From: Magnetominusculus dajiuhuensis | GTDB lineage: Bacteria > Nitrospirota > Thermodesulfovibrionia > Thermodesulfovibrionales > Magnetobacteriaceae | Direction of reading: 5' to 3' | Assembly (NCBI RefSeq): GCF_046044395.1 | Contig: NZ_JBJUSG010000016.1 | Location: forward strand, 1 to 36,277 | DNA: 36,277 bases | Part shown: positions 14,902-24,300 of the stretch, piece by piece | How positions within the stretch are numbered: the stretch's first letter is position 1 | Layout of the letters: every line of letters starts with the position of its first letter | Program-made: the position numbers and the translations under genes | The notes under the pieces: generated by a model | Database searches by the model: none | What the model saw: only the letters and a program-made list of their open reading frames with translations | What the model was told of the DNA's origin: nothing

Positions 14902-16596
14902 TTATTTTCTTTTAATTTTATACAGCGCGAATATTCTGTTCTGTTCTGTGTGGTAGGTAATCTGCTGCCAGTCGTAGGCGTTGAGCATCTCCTGACAGAA
15001 CTTCTTTTGAACGGGGTTGTCCACATTGCACCAGTAGTTATAGTGGAAATAGACATTCTGGCCGTACCGGTTGAAAAAATAGTTCATCCTGTCAGGGTTA
15101 TAAGTGGCGGTTGAGGTCTGCGCGGCGTTGGCACCCCAGAGTAAAAACATGCCCGGATTATGTGTAAGGATTATGGAGTTTTCCTTATCCACCGACGAAA
15201 GCATCTTTTTTGCCTCTACATAGTCAACCCTGCACTCCCACGCGTCCTCTCCCTCCGCCCTTATATATGGCAGGTGGGCAGAGAATGCAAGAAATAGTAT
15301 AACCGCGGCCATTGCCGCCATATATCGGGAAAGTCTGGTATCTCTAAAACCGGCCACCACCCGGTACAACCCAAGTCCAGAAAGCAGTGCCAGCGGCATG
15401 TATGACACTACGGAGTATCGGACATCCTGTCCATAGTCGTAGCTGCCCGCGTAGAAAGTCAGAAACACCCCCCAGAGCAAAAGAAACCACGTCAAAAGTA
15501 TAACCCTCTCTTTAGAAAAATCTATTCTGTAAGAAAATATCCCAAGAGCAAATAGCACGGTAAATATCGTGGGAAATCTCTTGTTGTCCAGATAGAACAT
15601 GCCATTGCTCTTTAAATTGTTCAGCATAAATGAAAGCGACATCTTGTCGCCGCTTGCCCCCCAACTGTCGCCTCTTACCGTATATAACTGGAGCATATGG
15701 GCAAGGGCCAGCACTAAGGACAACAACATAAACAAATAAAACCCTTCGCTCTTCAGGATTTTCCTGTCATAGAGCAATATCACCAGAAGCAATACCGGCA
15801 ATATCAGCACTGACTCAAACCTGAACTGAAGGGAAAACGGCAGCACGGCCGAAAGCAAAAAAAGCGCAGCCGTTGTTTTTTCCCTGATGAAATGCAGCAT
15901 AGACAGTACGGCAATACCGGCAAACAAGGCCGATGCAGGCTCCACGGCGGTCGTATTGCCCCATATGATATTATGTGGAATCAGGCAATATACTAATGAT
16001 GATAAAAGGGCAGCCGTAACATCCCGAAATAAATTATGCCCTATCAGAAACACTACCACCGCCGACATGCAGAAAAACAGGTTGTTCAACACAAAGCCCG
16101 TCCCCTCGGAGCTGCCCGTAACTCTGAACACCAACCCCAGAATAAATGGATAGGCGTATGGCTGTTTGTTGAATTCGTCGGTTGTACACTTATACACCCC
16201 GTAGGTGTTGTCGCCGTCGTTACACATGCTTGCCCTGCCAATATAGCCTATGTTCTGCCCTATGTTCAGGTAGATGTTCTCGTCATAAAAAATCCTGTGC
16301 ACCCGCGGGGTAATAAGAAATGCAGCGCAAAAGGCAAATAATACAATACCGGCCAGATAGTACTTATGCCGCCTTTGCATCGCTGTAAAAACAGAAAAAA
16401 GGGTTTTAAAATTAACCGCGACGGCAATCAGAATCAGGGCGAAGTTGACTTCAAGCCAAATGGGAATCAACCTTATGAGACGCACCCTGGCGGCGTCGGC
16501 GTCAAGTTTGGCAACATAATAAAAAAAGGCCGCGCTGGCAGCCATAACCGCAAAGGCCGCGATAAACCAAATCTTTTTTTTAATTTTGAGATTCAC
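14902..16596 (-). CDS. Polytopic GT-C glycosyltransferase (ArnT/PMT-like, GT39/GT83 type)
   Basis: A 564-aa membrane protein with about 11-13 hydrophobic helices and a C-terminal soluble domain (~440-564). The first periplasmic loop has the GT-C acidic motif in RIFYDENIYLNIGQNIG. Such enzymes move a sugar from a polyprenyl-phosphate carrier to lipid, glycan or protein on the periplasmic side. The C-terminal region has several cysteines. The start is GTG 16596, overlapping the carbamoyltransferase stop by 4 bp (GTGA), so expression is coupled. The sugar and acceptor are unknown; the neighbours suggest decoration of a surface glycan or glycolipid. Confidence 0.8.
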   Translation of the reverse strand: MNLKIKKKIWFIAAFAVMAASAAFFYYVAKLDADAARVRLIRLIPIWLEVNFALILIAVAVNFKTLFSVFTAMQRRHKYYLAGIVLFAFCAAFLITPRVHRIFYDENIYLNIGQNIGYIGRASMCNDGDNTYGVYKCTTDEFNKQPYAYPFILGLVFRVTGSSEGTGFVLNNLFFCMSAVVVFLIGHNLFRDVTAALLSSLVYCLIPHNIIWGNTTAVEPASALFAGIAVLSMLHFIREKTTAALFLLSAVLPFSLQFRFESVLILPVLLLVILLYDRKILKSEGFYLFMLLSLVLALAHMLQLYTVRGDSWGASGDKMSLSFMLNNLKSNGMFYLDNKRFPTIFTVLFALGIFSYRIDFSKERVILLTWFLLLWGVFLTFYAGSYDYGQDVRYSVVSYMPLALLSGLGLYRVVAGFRDTRLSRYMAAMAAVILFLAFSAHLPYIRAEGEDAWECRVDYVEAKKMLSSVDKENSIILTHNPGMFLLWGANAAQTSTATYNPDRMNYFFNRYGQNVYFHYNYWCNVDNPVQKKFCQEMLNAYDWQQITYHTEQNRIFALYKIKRK

Positions 16597-18308
16597 TGCC
16601 CCGACGCCCTTTGCACCATGTAGCTTCCTATGGCCATATATTCGTTTTTTGTGGCGATGAATGTCCTGGCCGCGTCCTCCGGGGCGCAGACAAGCGGGTC
16701 GCCGTGCAGATTAAAGCTCGTATTGAGGACAACGCCCCGGCCAAGCAGTTTTTTTACCTCAACGAGGAGCTTATAAAACAGCCCGTCTCCTTCGCTTACC
16801 ACCTGTGGACGGCACGTACCTGCGAGGCTTATTACGCCCCTTATTTCTGACGTCACGCCCGGCCTCACCCTGTAGCCTCTGGTCATATATCTGTCGTAGG
16901 ACGACGCGGGAGATAGCTCTGTGAAGTAATGAAGATCCTCTTGCAGGATGGAAGGGCAAAAGGGCTGATACCAGACCCGCATCTTCAGCCTCATGTTCAG
17001 GTGGTTCTTAATATCATCGGAGTTCGCCGCCGCTATAATGCTCCTGTTGCCCAGCGCCCGCGGCCCGTACTCCATTGCCTCCTGAAACCAGAAGACTATC
17101 TGCCCGTCAGCAATCAACCTTGCAGTCTCGTGAATCAGGTCATCAGTTGTTTCATATTTAGTATATTTCAGGCCGTTCCTATCCAAAGCGTCAACGATAT
17201 CGGAGTTGCTGAACTGCGGCCCAAAGAACACGTCTTTAAGGTCATACGAGGATATATTATTTAATTTATAGTTAGCCGCCATGGCCGCCCCAAGGGCAAG
17301 GCCGCCGTCACCCATGTGGGGAAAGATGAAGCAGCCTCCCACCTCCTCAAGCTCATCCACAAGCATGTTGACCTTTATGTTGGAGAAAACCCCGCCAGAC
17401 AGCGCCACCTTATCGCAACCCGTAACCTTAAGGGCGTTTCTTATCAGCTCTATGACCTTTACCTCAAGCGTCCTCTGCGCCATAAAGGCAAACTGTTCAG
17501 AGGGATAGCGCCAGAGGACCTTCTTTAATTTCTCATACATATCCAAAGAGCCGTACGTCGCGTGCACGCCAATTCCACTGACCCGAAAGAAATCCATCAG
17601 TGGGTTGTCATCGTCAGAAACGGGATAGGCATAGTCGGCAAGGGCCATGACCTTGCCCTCGTCTTCGAGTTCCCGCATGTTCAGGAGATTTGTAACGTGC
17701 TCAAAGAATATTCCAAACGAATCCCTGCCGCTGATAGCCGCGATTCGGTTAAGCCGACCATCCTCAAACACGCTGACGCTCCCTGAGAGGCCATCCCCAA
17801 TGCCGTCAAGGGTAAGGACGAGGCATCTGTCAAAGCCGGAGCAAAAGGCCGCCGCCGTGGCGTGGCAAAAGTGGTGGTCAAAGTGCAGAAGGGCAATGTC
17901 CCTCCTGAATCCCATCGCAATCAAATTTCGTTTAAGCAGCAGGTTGCTGGCAAGCAGCGTTGCCCTGGACGTGGCTATTTCGGTAAGCAGATATTTTGCC
18001 TTTTTTTTGATGGCAGAGAATTTACCTTGTTCCACCTTACGCCTTCGTATCCTATAATATTGTTCCTTGAGGGAAGGCAATGCCCGCGTCAGCGTCTTGG
18101 CAAAATCCGTAGTGGAGCTGCTTACGTAGTCAATATCTCCAGTGTCTAATTTCAGGTAATCTAAACAGGCTTCAATTGAGAGTATAGGGAATCCCACATC
18201 GAGCTTACGCCGCGACAGCCGCTCTTCGTTTATGGCAAATTCTATACCGCCGTCGCCCACTACCGCCGCCCCCGCGTCATGCCCGTCCCATATGCCAAGT
18301 ATGCGCAT
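16593..18308 (-). CDS. NodU/CmcH/TobZ-family O-carbamoyltransferase
   Basis: A 571-aa enzyme that transfers a carbamoyl group from carbamoyl phosphate, by way of carbamoyl-AMP, to a hydroxyl group of a sugar or natural product. The N-terminal Kae1-like domain starts MRILGIWDGHDAGAAV and has the metal ligands in HFDHHFCHA (His145 and His149) and LTLDGIGDG (Asp168). The middle holds the ALSGGVFSN loop, and the C-terminal domain has PFCPSI and NTSFNLHGDPLV. I set the start at ATG 18308, one base after the radical SAM stop, because a start at 18359 would overlap that gene and add 17 unrelated residues. In polysaccharide loci such enzymes carbamoylate sugars. Confidence 0.9.
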   Translation of the reverse strand: MRILGIWDGHDAGAAVVGDGGIEFAINEERLSRRKLDVGFPILSIEACLDYLKLDTGDIDYVSSSTTDFAKTLTRALPSLKEQYYRIRRRKVEQGKFSAIKKKAKYLLTEIATSRATLLASNLLLKRNLIAMGFRRDIALLHFDHHFCHATAAAFCSGFDRCLVLTLDGIGDGLSGSVSVFEDGRLNRIAAISGRDSFGIFFEHVTNLLNMRELEDEGKVMALADYAYPVSDDDNPLMDFFRVSGIGVHATYGSLDMYEKLKKVLWRYPSEQFAFMAQRTLEVKVIELIRNALKVTGCDKVALSGGVFSNIKVNMLVDELEEVGGCFIFPHMGDGGLALGAAMAANYKLNNISSYDLKDVFFGPQFSNSDIVDALDRNGLKYTKYETTDDLIHETARLIADGQIVFWFQEAMEYGPRALGNRSIIAAANSDDIKNHLNMRLKMRVWYQPFCPSILQEDLHYFTELSPASSYDRYMTRGYRVRPGVTSEIRGVISLAGTCRPQVVSEGDGLFYKLLVEVKKLLGRGVVLNTSFNLHGDPLVCAPEDAARTFIATKNEYMAIGSYMVQRASGQ

Positions 18309-18309
18309 C

Positions 18310-19746
18310 TTAGTTGGCGGCTCTAAAAAATTTAAACGCGGAAAGGAGGGTTTTAGCAATATGGCGAAAGTTCGTAAGCCTTAAAATGCCGAGTATAATC
18401 CTGGGCCTCAAATAAAACTCCCTCACCGCCTGCGCCCTTACTGCCTCAACCTCAGCCCGGGTAATTGTATTCAGAGACATCACCGCCTGTTCCTGCCGGA
18501 ATCCGGTGAAATCAACTGCGGCGGTATCATTCAGCCACCCCTCACTTATGGCCTGTTCATAAAGGGCAGAGCCTGGAAAAGGCACGGCGCAGTAGAACTG
18601 GGCAAAATCCAACTCCAGCGAAAGCACACGCCTCATGGTCTGCCGCGCTGTGGCGGGGGTTTCGTAAGGCAGGCCGAAAATCACATGGGCAGAGACCAGC
18701 ATCCCCGCCTTCCGGCTCAGCGATATAACCTGATTAGCACGGCTCACCTCTATGTCTTTTCTTACCCCTTTTAGTATGTTCGGGTCAAAGGATTCGATTC
18801 CATAGCTGACCATCCAGCATCCGGCCTTGTTCATCAAGTATAATAATTCCCCGTCCACGGTGTCAATTCTGCTGTTGCAGACCCATGAGATGTCTAAATT
18901 ATTGGCGATGATGGCGTTACAGAGCGCCCTGACAAAGGAGGGATTGGCCGTAAAGGTCTCAGCCCAAAAGAAGAAATCCCGTATTGCAAACCTTTCCACT
19001 GCCTCTTTGATTTCCTTCACTATCGCCTCAACCTTTCTTACTCTCAACTTCCTGCCGTAGTAGGCGCTGCTCGTACAAAAGGTACACGGGAAATGACACC
19101 CCCGCTGAGGCATCACCATGAGAAACGGCCTGTTGCTTAGAGGAAGCCTGTATGCGTTGACATCAATAAGGCTCCAGTCAGGAAAGGGCAGGGCGTCAAT
19201 GTCCGCGATGAACTCCCTTGCCGTGTTACGCACAATCTTACCTTCGGCGTCTCTGAAGGTTATTCCGGGCATGGATGTTAAATTTGATAGCCCGCCGGGC
19301 ATTTCAAGGGCGGTTACCGTCTCCATAATCGTAAATTCAGGTTCGTTTCTGACAACAATATCCAGAGATGGCGACTGCTCAAGCGACGTCAAATCAAGTG
19401 CGGTCACATGAGTTCCTAAGACGATTGTATAAACGGCGGGGTTCAGTTGCTTTACCACAGAGGAGAGGTTTAAATCTCCGGTGATGGATGGCGTTGCCAC
19501 GCTCCAGATGACCGCCTCAGGAGAATATGCCCTGATTATATGGGTGACATCTTTGATGTCTATATCCTGAGCCGGGCAGTCTATAACTCTTACCTCATGG
19601 CCATTATCTCTCAGCAGCGTACCGATGTACACCAAGGATATGGGCGGCCAGAGCGTAGTCCAGATGGCGCTTTGCTGGGTGCATCGCCCCTCGCGTGTGA
19701 ATTTCTCCCCGCTGGGGGCTGGGGGATTAAGGAGTAATATTTTCAT
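18310..19746 (-). CDS. B12-binding-domain radical SAM enzyme
   Basis: A 478-aa protein with an N-terminal cobalamin-binding-like domain (~1-150, starting MKILLLNPPAP) and a radical SAM TIM-barrel core. The [4Fe-4S] ligands are Cys217, Cys221 and Cys224 in CHFPCTFC. Later strands show WVCNSRIDTVDGE, VSYGIESFD and HVIFGLPYET, typical of the group that includes BchE and many methyltransferases. The cobalamin motif DxHxxG is not conserved, so B12 may not be bound. A ribosome site GGAG precedes ATG 19746. First gene of the operon through 13418. The substrate is unknown; C-methylation or rearrangement of a sugar or lipid is a guess from its neighbours. Confidence 0.87.
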   Translation of the reverse strand: MKILLLNPPAPSGEKFTREGRCTQQSAIWTTLWPPISLVYIGTLLRDNGHEVRVIDCPAQDIDIKDVTHIIRAYSPEAVIWSVATPSITGDLNLSSVVKQLNPAVYTIVLGTHVTALDLTSLEQSPSLDIVVRNEPEFTIMETVTALEMPGGLSNLTSMPGITFRDAEGKIVRNTAREFIADIDALPFPDWSLIDVNAYRLPLSNRPFLMVMPQRGCHFPCTFCTSSAYYGRKLRVRKVEAIVKEIKEAVERFAIRDFFFWAETFTANPSFVRALCNAIIANNLDISWVCNSRIDTVDGELLYLMNKAGCWMVSYGIESFDPNILKGVRKDIEVSRANQVISLSRKAGMLVSAHVIFGLPYETPATARQTMRRVLSLELDFAQFYCAVPFPGSALYEQAISEGWLNDTAAVDFTGFRQEQAVMSLNTITRAEVEAVRAQAVREFYLRPRIILGILRLTNFRHIAKTLLSAFKFFRAAN

Positions 19747-19819
19747 TCGTTTGGCTCCGTTATAGGGAGTTGCACCCGCTGCCCATAAATCAGGAATCCT
19801 TCGACAAGCGCATTTCGTT

Positions 19820-20275
19820 CTATACGCTCTTCCCCAAAAATCCCTTCAAGTCATCCACTGACCCGGCCTTCCTGATAAGATTTTTGAACTCCTCCAATTT
19901 ATCCACAGTAGACATAACCCGAACCATATTCATTAACTCAAGTCCCGCTGCACCATATTTGAGTTCAAGTCCTAACTCTATGCCCTCAAGTAATCCCTCC
20001 ATTTTGCCTCTCTGTTCACCTCTCTATTCACCTTCAACCATCCCCCGCTCACGCCCCTGCCTAAACCTCACATCTTTCTCTAAGTCATATACTAATGCCA
20101 TAGCCTCCGCCTCCTTACAGACTTCGTCCTGCAAATTCCTTAACTGAGACAGGACTTCCACCTGTCTTATGTACCTGCCCCGGAGTGTCTCTTCCGGCAC
20201 CAACTCCTTCAAGCGTGTAAGTATCTCTGTTATAAATGTTTTAACACCTTTCTGCTGATAATTGCACACCAGCAA
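19820..20275 (-). pseudogene. Broken Rpn/PD-(D/E)XK transposase-like gene
   Basis: One reading frame runs from 20275 to 19820 on the minus strand, interrupted by a single amber codon at 20024-20026 within a Gly/Glu/Arg-rich tract (RERGMVEGE, stop, RGEQRGKMEG). The Gly-Glu repeat tract and the C-terminal helix (LEEFKNLIRKAGSVDDLKGFL) are typical of the Rpn recombination-promoting nuclease/transposase family that is abundant in Nitrospirota and cyanobacteria. The N-terminal nuclease domain is missing: the remnant begins ten bases from the MITE-like element at 20285. Loss of function is near certain; family assignment rests on pattern. Confidence 0.65.
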
Positions 20276-20284
20276 TTCTCTTTA

Positions 20285-20437
20285 CTGGATTCCCGCTTTC
20301 GCGGGAATGACAGAATAAAAAAATATGGAAATGATATTCTGTTACTTCCGCTCCCCCTCATTTGTCATTCCCATCTTCCTGTGCCTATCATTCCAGTGTC
20401 CCCTACGTCTGTCATTCCAGCGAAGGCTGGAATCCAG
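20285..20437. repeat. MITE-like element with 29-bp terminal inverted repeats
   Basis: The left arm 20285-20313 (starts CTGGATTCC, ends GGAATGACAG) pairs with the right arm 20409-20437. The interior contains two further partial 'tcattcc' copies, as if nested insertions occurred. Arms match those of 6115-6216. It lies between the broken Rpn-like gene and the stop of the GT2 gene; non-coding. Confidence 0.85.
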
Positions 20438-20475
20438 TCTTCTTGCTGGAACTAACTTCAAAGGTAATAAAACTA

Positions 20476-21156
20476 CTATATCAGATATTTAACCAAAGAA
20501 TATATATACCTGAACCACACCTTCGTCAGCCGTACCTTCGACACACCGGCCTGCCTCTGGTACTCATGGGCGGGGATTTCAACCAGCTTAAACCCGCGCT
20601 TTATGGTCTTCATAATCATTTCCTGCTCAATGGTAGTGATATTTTCTGTAAGGGCGAGTTTCCTTGCCACATCGGTTCTTATTGCCCTGAAACCGTTTTG
20701 GGAGTCACTGATTCTTACCCTGTAACGCCAGTTTATGCAGGCCGTAATAAAGGCGCTTCCCATCAGCCTGAAAAACTCGTCAAACCCGCCGTGCAGCTCA
20801 CTGGAGCCGCCCAAAAGGCGCGAACCCGTAACGTGGTCAGCCTCACCGTTTAGAATCGGCTCTATCAGACGGGGAATGTCGTCGGGGTCGTGAGAGCCGT
20901 CAGCGTCAATGAAGACAATCAGCTCGCCTGTGACCTGCTTAATCGCCTCTCTCAATGCCGCTCCCTTGCCCTTGCCGTTGTCCTGTATTACCCTCGCGCC
21001 ATGTTCGATTGCCGTCTGTGCCGTATCATCTGCCGAAGGACCGTTGACCACAAGGATGTCACCGCCATACTTCCGGCATCCATCAATAACGCGGCCTATG
21101 GTTCGTTCTTCATTCAGGGCGGGAATAACTATTGATAGTCTCAACACCGGTGTCAT
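20476..21156 (-). CDS. GT2-family glycosyltransferase, dolichol/polyprenyl-phosphate-mannose-synthase-like
   Basis: A 226-aa GT-A fold enzyme. LSIVIPALNEERTIG opens the nucleotide-binding domain, the metal-binding motif is DAD (84-86), and SQNGFRAIR followed by IEQEMIMKTIKRGFKLVEIP is typical of DPM1-like enzymes. No C-terminal membrane helices, so it is peripheral. It probably makes a polyprenyl-phosphate-linked sugar, which would be the donor for a GT-C enzyme such as the one at 14902-16596; that link is inference. ATG 21156 is preferred; TTG 21192 would add 12 atypical residues. The repeat and pseudogene region separates it from the radical SAM gene. Confidence 0.88.
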   Translation of the reverse strand: MTPVLRLSIVIPALNEERTIGRVIDGCRKYGGDILVVNGPSADDTAQTAIEHGARVIQDNGKGKGAALREAIKQVTGELIVFIDADGSHDPDDIPRLIEPILNGEADHVTGSRLLGGSSELHGGFDEFFRLMGSAFITACINWRYRVRISDSQNGFRAIRTDVARKLALTENITTIEQEMIMKTIKRGFKLVEIPAHEYQRQAGVSKVRLTKVWFRYIYSLVKYLI

Positions 21157-21226
21157 TCCAATATGTTGCCATAGGTTAGACCAAATATGCAAATTCCCAA
21201 TCTCAAAAATTTCTCAAAAAAAACAC

Positions 21227-21255
21227 TTGACAAAACACTTGAATCCTTGCATAAT
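21227..21255 (+). promoter_or_regulatory. Near-consensus sigma70 promoter of the pilus operon
   Basis: TTGACA (21227-21232), 17 bases, CATAAT (21250-21255). The expected transcript has a ~115-nt leader before ATG 21377. A 10-bp direct repeat, AAACACTTGA at 21221-21230 and 21233-21242, overlaps and follows the -35 box with 12-bp spacing and could be an operator. I see no known riboswitch in the leader. Confidence 0.7.
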
Positions 21256-21376
21256 AGAAATTGAGTATAATAGTTATACATGATAGCATGTCGAAGGTAA
21301 AAAGTTGTAGGATAAGAACGTAAATCGTTGAGGGAAGACATTATAGATAAATACCACTAACAGAGAGGGATTGAAG

Positions 21377-24300
21377 ATGCTGACAACGACAAAAAGACAT
21401 ACACACAGAGTATCCTGCCGCAGTATGAACAATTTAAAAAGAGTGCTCTATCTGGCAAGTCTGTTGTTTTTGACGGCGTTTTTGTTATTCGCGGCACATC
21501 CTGCCGAGGCCCACTGGACGGTGGATGTGTGTAAGACGGGGGCTGGCGGCGGCAGTGTAGCCCAAACTATGAATAATGGTAGTCAATCTGGTGCCGAGTC
21601 CAGCTGCACTAAGTGTACATCCTGTTGCGCTGGCAACACTACTAGCGCCTACTGCTTTCAGTACTCAGGAAGCAGCGGTGTCACTGATGTAACCCTTACC
21701 GAAACGACGAACTCAGGCAGTACTTTCGGAGGCTGGACGGCTTGCAGCGGAACATCAAATAACTGTGATGCCGGGACTTGCCAGTGGAATGGCTGTAGTG
21801 GAACGGGCACGACCTGTCATAACATATATTCCAATAGCAATTCTTATTGTATCACTGCCGTGTTTAACAGCGCGGCAACAACGACTACTACCATGGCAAC
21901 GACGACTACGACCACGGCGGCGACGACCTCCACTACAACCTCCACTACATCTTCGACGACCTCCACTACGACCACGTCTATCTCCGCAACCAATTCGTCC
22001 ATGTCCAATTATTGTAACGGCACCTCTACCCCTCCTTTTATGGGTGCGAGTGTCCCTCCTCTTCTTATGCTTGACATATCAAAAGACCACAAGAACAGCT
22101 ATAAGGCCTACAACGATTACACTGACCTCAACAACGATGGAACGGTTGAGACGCAGTACTCGGGAGCCATTACATATTACGGCTATTTCGATTCCACTAA
22201 GTGTTATACATACTCATCTACGACTAGTTCGTATACGAATTCGGCTTACTATTTCTCACCTTCCTACGTGTCAACCACATCTCCGGCTACATGCAACGGC
22301 AGCACATGGAGCGGGAATTTTCTAAATTGGGCAACAATGTCGCGAATGGATGTCCTCAGAAAGGTGCTCTATGGAGGATACAGGTCTACCGACACAGCGA
22401 CTTCGACGATACTGCAAAGACAATTTCTCCCGCAGGACGCCCATAGCTGGGCAAAGGTATACACCCCCGGCACAGGGGACCCTACGATAAATCAGTTGAC
22501 ACCTTTGGCGAACACCGCCAGTGTTACTGTCTGTAATACGACAGTCGCCGACCCGGCAAATCCCCCCGCTATGCGGGTTGCAAGTGGTTCATGGCCGTAC
22601 TGGGCGTCTAACGAAAGGTGGCAGTGCGCGAGGGCTGGAGAATATAACAACGGCTCTCAATGGGAATTAAGGCGTCCCCCGGCGGCTACCGGTGGATACA
22701 TGGACTATATAGTGAAAGTGCAGGTCTGCGTTTCGACCTTGCTGGGTTCGGAAAGGTGCCAGTTGTACCCAAGCGGCAATTATAAGCCCATCGGCTTATT
22801 ACAGGCATACGGCGAGAGTTCGAAAATGTATTTCGGACTTATGACCGGCAGTTGGATAAAGAATAAATCCGGCGGGGTACTGCGCAAAAACATCAGCCCG
22901 ATTACAGATGAAATAAACTATACCACTGATGGGACATTTTGTATAAACAGCAGTGGCGTAGCTAACACGGCCTGCGTTTCAAGTGATGGACTTCCTGGAA
23001 TTATTGACACGCTGAACAAGTTAAAGATATACAGGTACAACTATGGCTCAGGTTGGAGCGACGGCACGTATAACTCTACTGATAGCTGCTCATGGGGAAA
23101 TCAGAGCTTTACCGAGAGTTCGGGCGGCACCTGTACTAACTGGGGAAACCCAATAAGCGAGATATATTATGAATCCCTGAGGTACTTTATGGGAAAGACC
23201 ACGCCTACATCGGCCTTCAGCACAGACGATAGCTCTATCGTACCGGGGCTTACTCCTGTCACATGGCAAGACCCATACGCGACATACCCGTACTGTGCCA
23301 AGCCGTTTATCATGGTTATAAGCGACGTGGCCCCAAGTTTTGACTCCGACCAGCTTCCCGGAGTAAACAGCAATTTTGGAAGCGGGTTGACGGCTGATAT
23401 AGGAGTCAACGGTTCCCTTCTTAACGTGGCTACACAGACCGATATAGTGGGTGGAAGCGCTAACGGAGGAGAGAATATATCGGGTAATTATTTTATTGGC
23501 CAGTCCGGTGCGACAAACGATACGATAAGCGGCGTCACAACCAATATGTGTACAAGCAAGGCTGTAAGCTCGTTGTCGTCGGTAAGGGGGGTCTGCCCTA
23601 CCGCCCCGAACTCACAGAGTTCTTATTACCTTGCTGGCCTTGCCTACTGGGCACATATCAACGATCTGAGAAGCAGCAGCAATACCCCTAGTAACGGCAT
23701 CACGGGCGATAATGTTACCCAGAACGTTACTACTTATTCCATAGCCATGAGCACGACACTTCCGAATTTGACCCTTAAAGTAGGTTCGTCTAACCAATAC
23801 AGCATTCAATTTATACCTGCGTGCTACAACAGCTCCAATGGAAATCCCTGTACGCTGGTCAATTTTATCATTGACAGCAACGCCACCATCTGTACAAGCC
23901 CTCCTTCCGGCACCATACTAGGCCGTTACTTCATCACATGGGAGGATTCGCCTCAGGGAGGAGACTACGACATGGACGCCGACGGTTGTTTGTACATTAC
24001 CGCTAATAATGCCGCAAATCCTCCCACTGTTACTTTTTCAACCACTATGACCGGCAGTTCCACGCCCTTTAATATGAACATGGGTTATATAGTAAGCGGC
24101 ACAACCACCGACGGCCCCCACTACCTTGCCACGAACTGTAACAGCAGCTCTGTTACTCCAAATACCGGCCTGCTTGCTAGTGGGAACTGCGGCGTTAACT
24201 TCACGACAGTTCCGTCTGCCTCAGGCACTCCCCCCACTAACAACGCCAATATAGGTTCTTTAACCCATACCGTTAATACCTCTGCCTCCACTGTTAAGCT

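Noticed and set aside
21262..21376. Cyclic di-GMP or other riboswitch in the pilus leader
   Set aside because: No recognisable conserved core or strong stem pattern.
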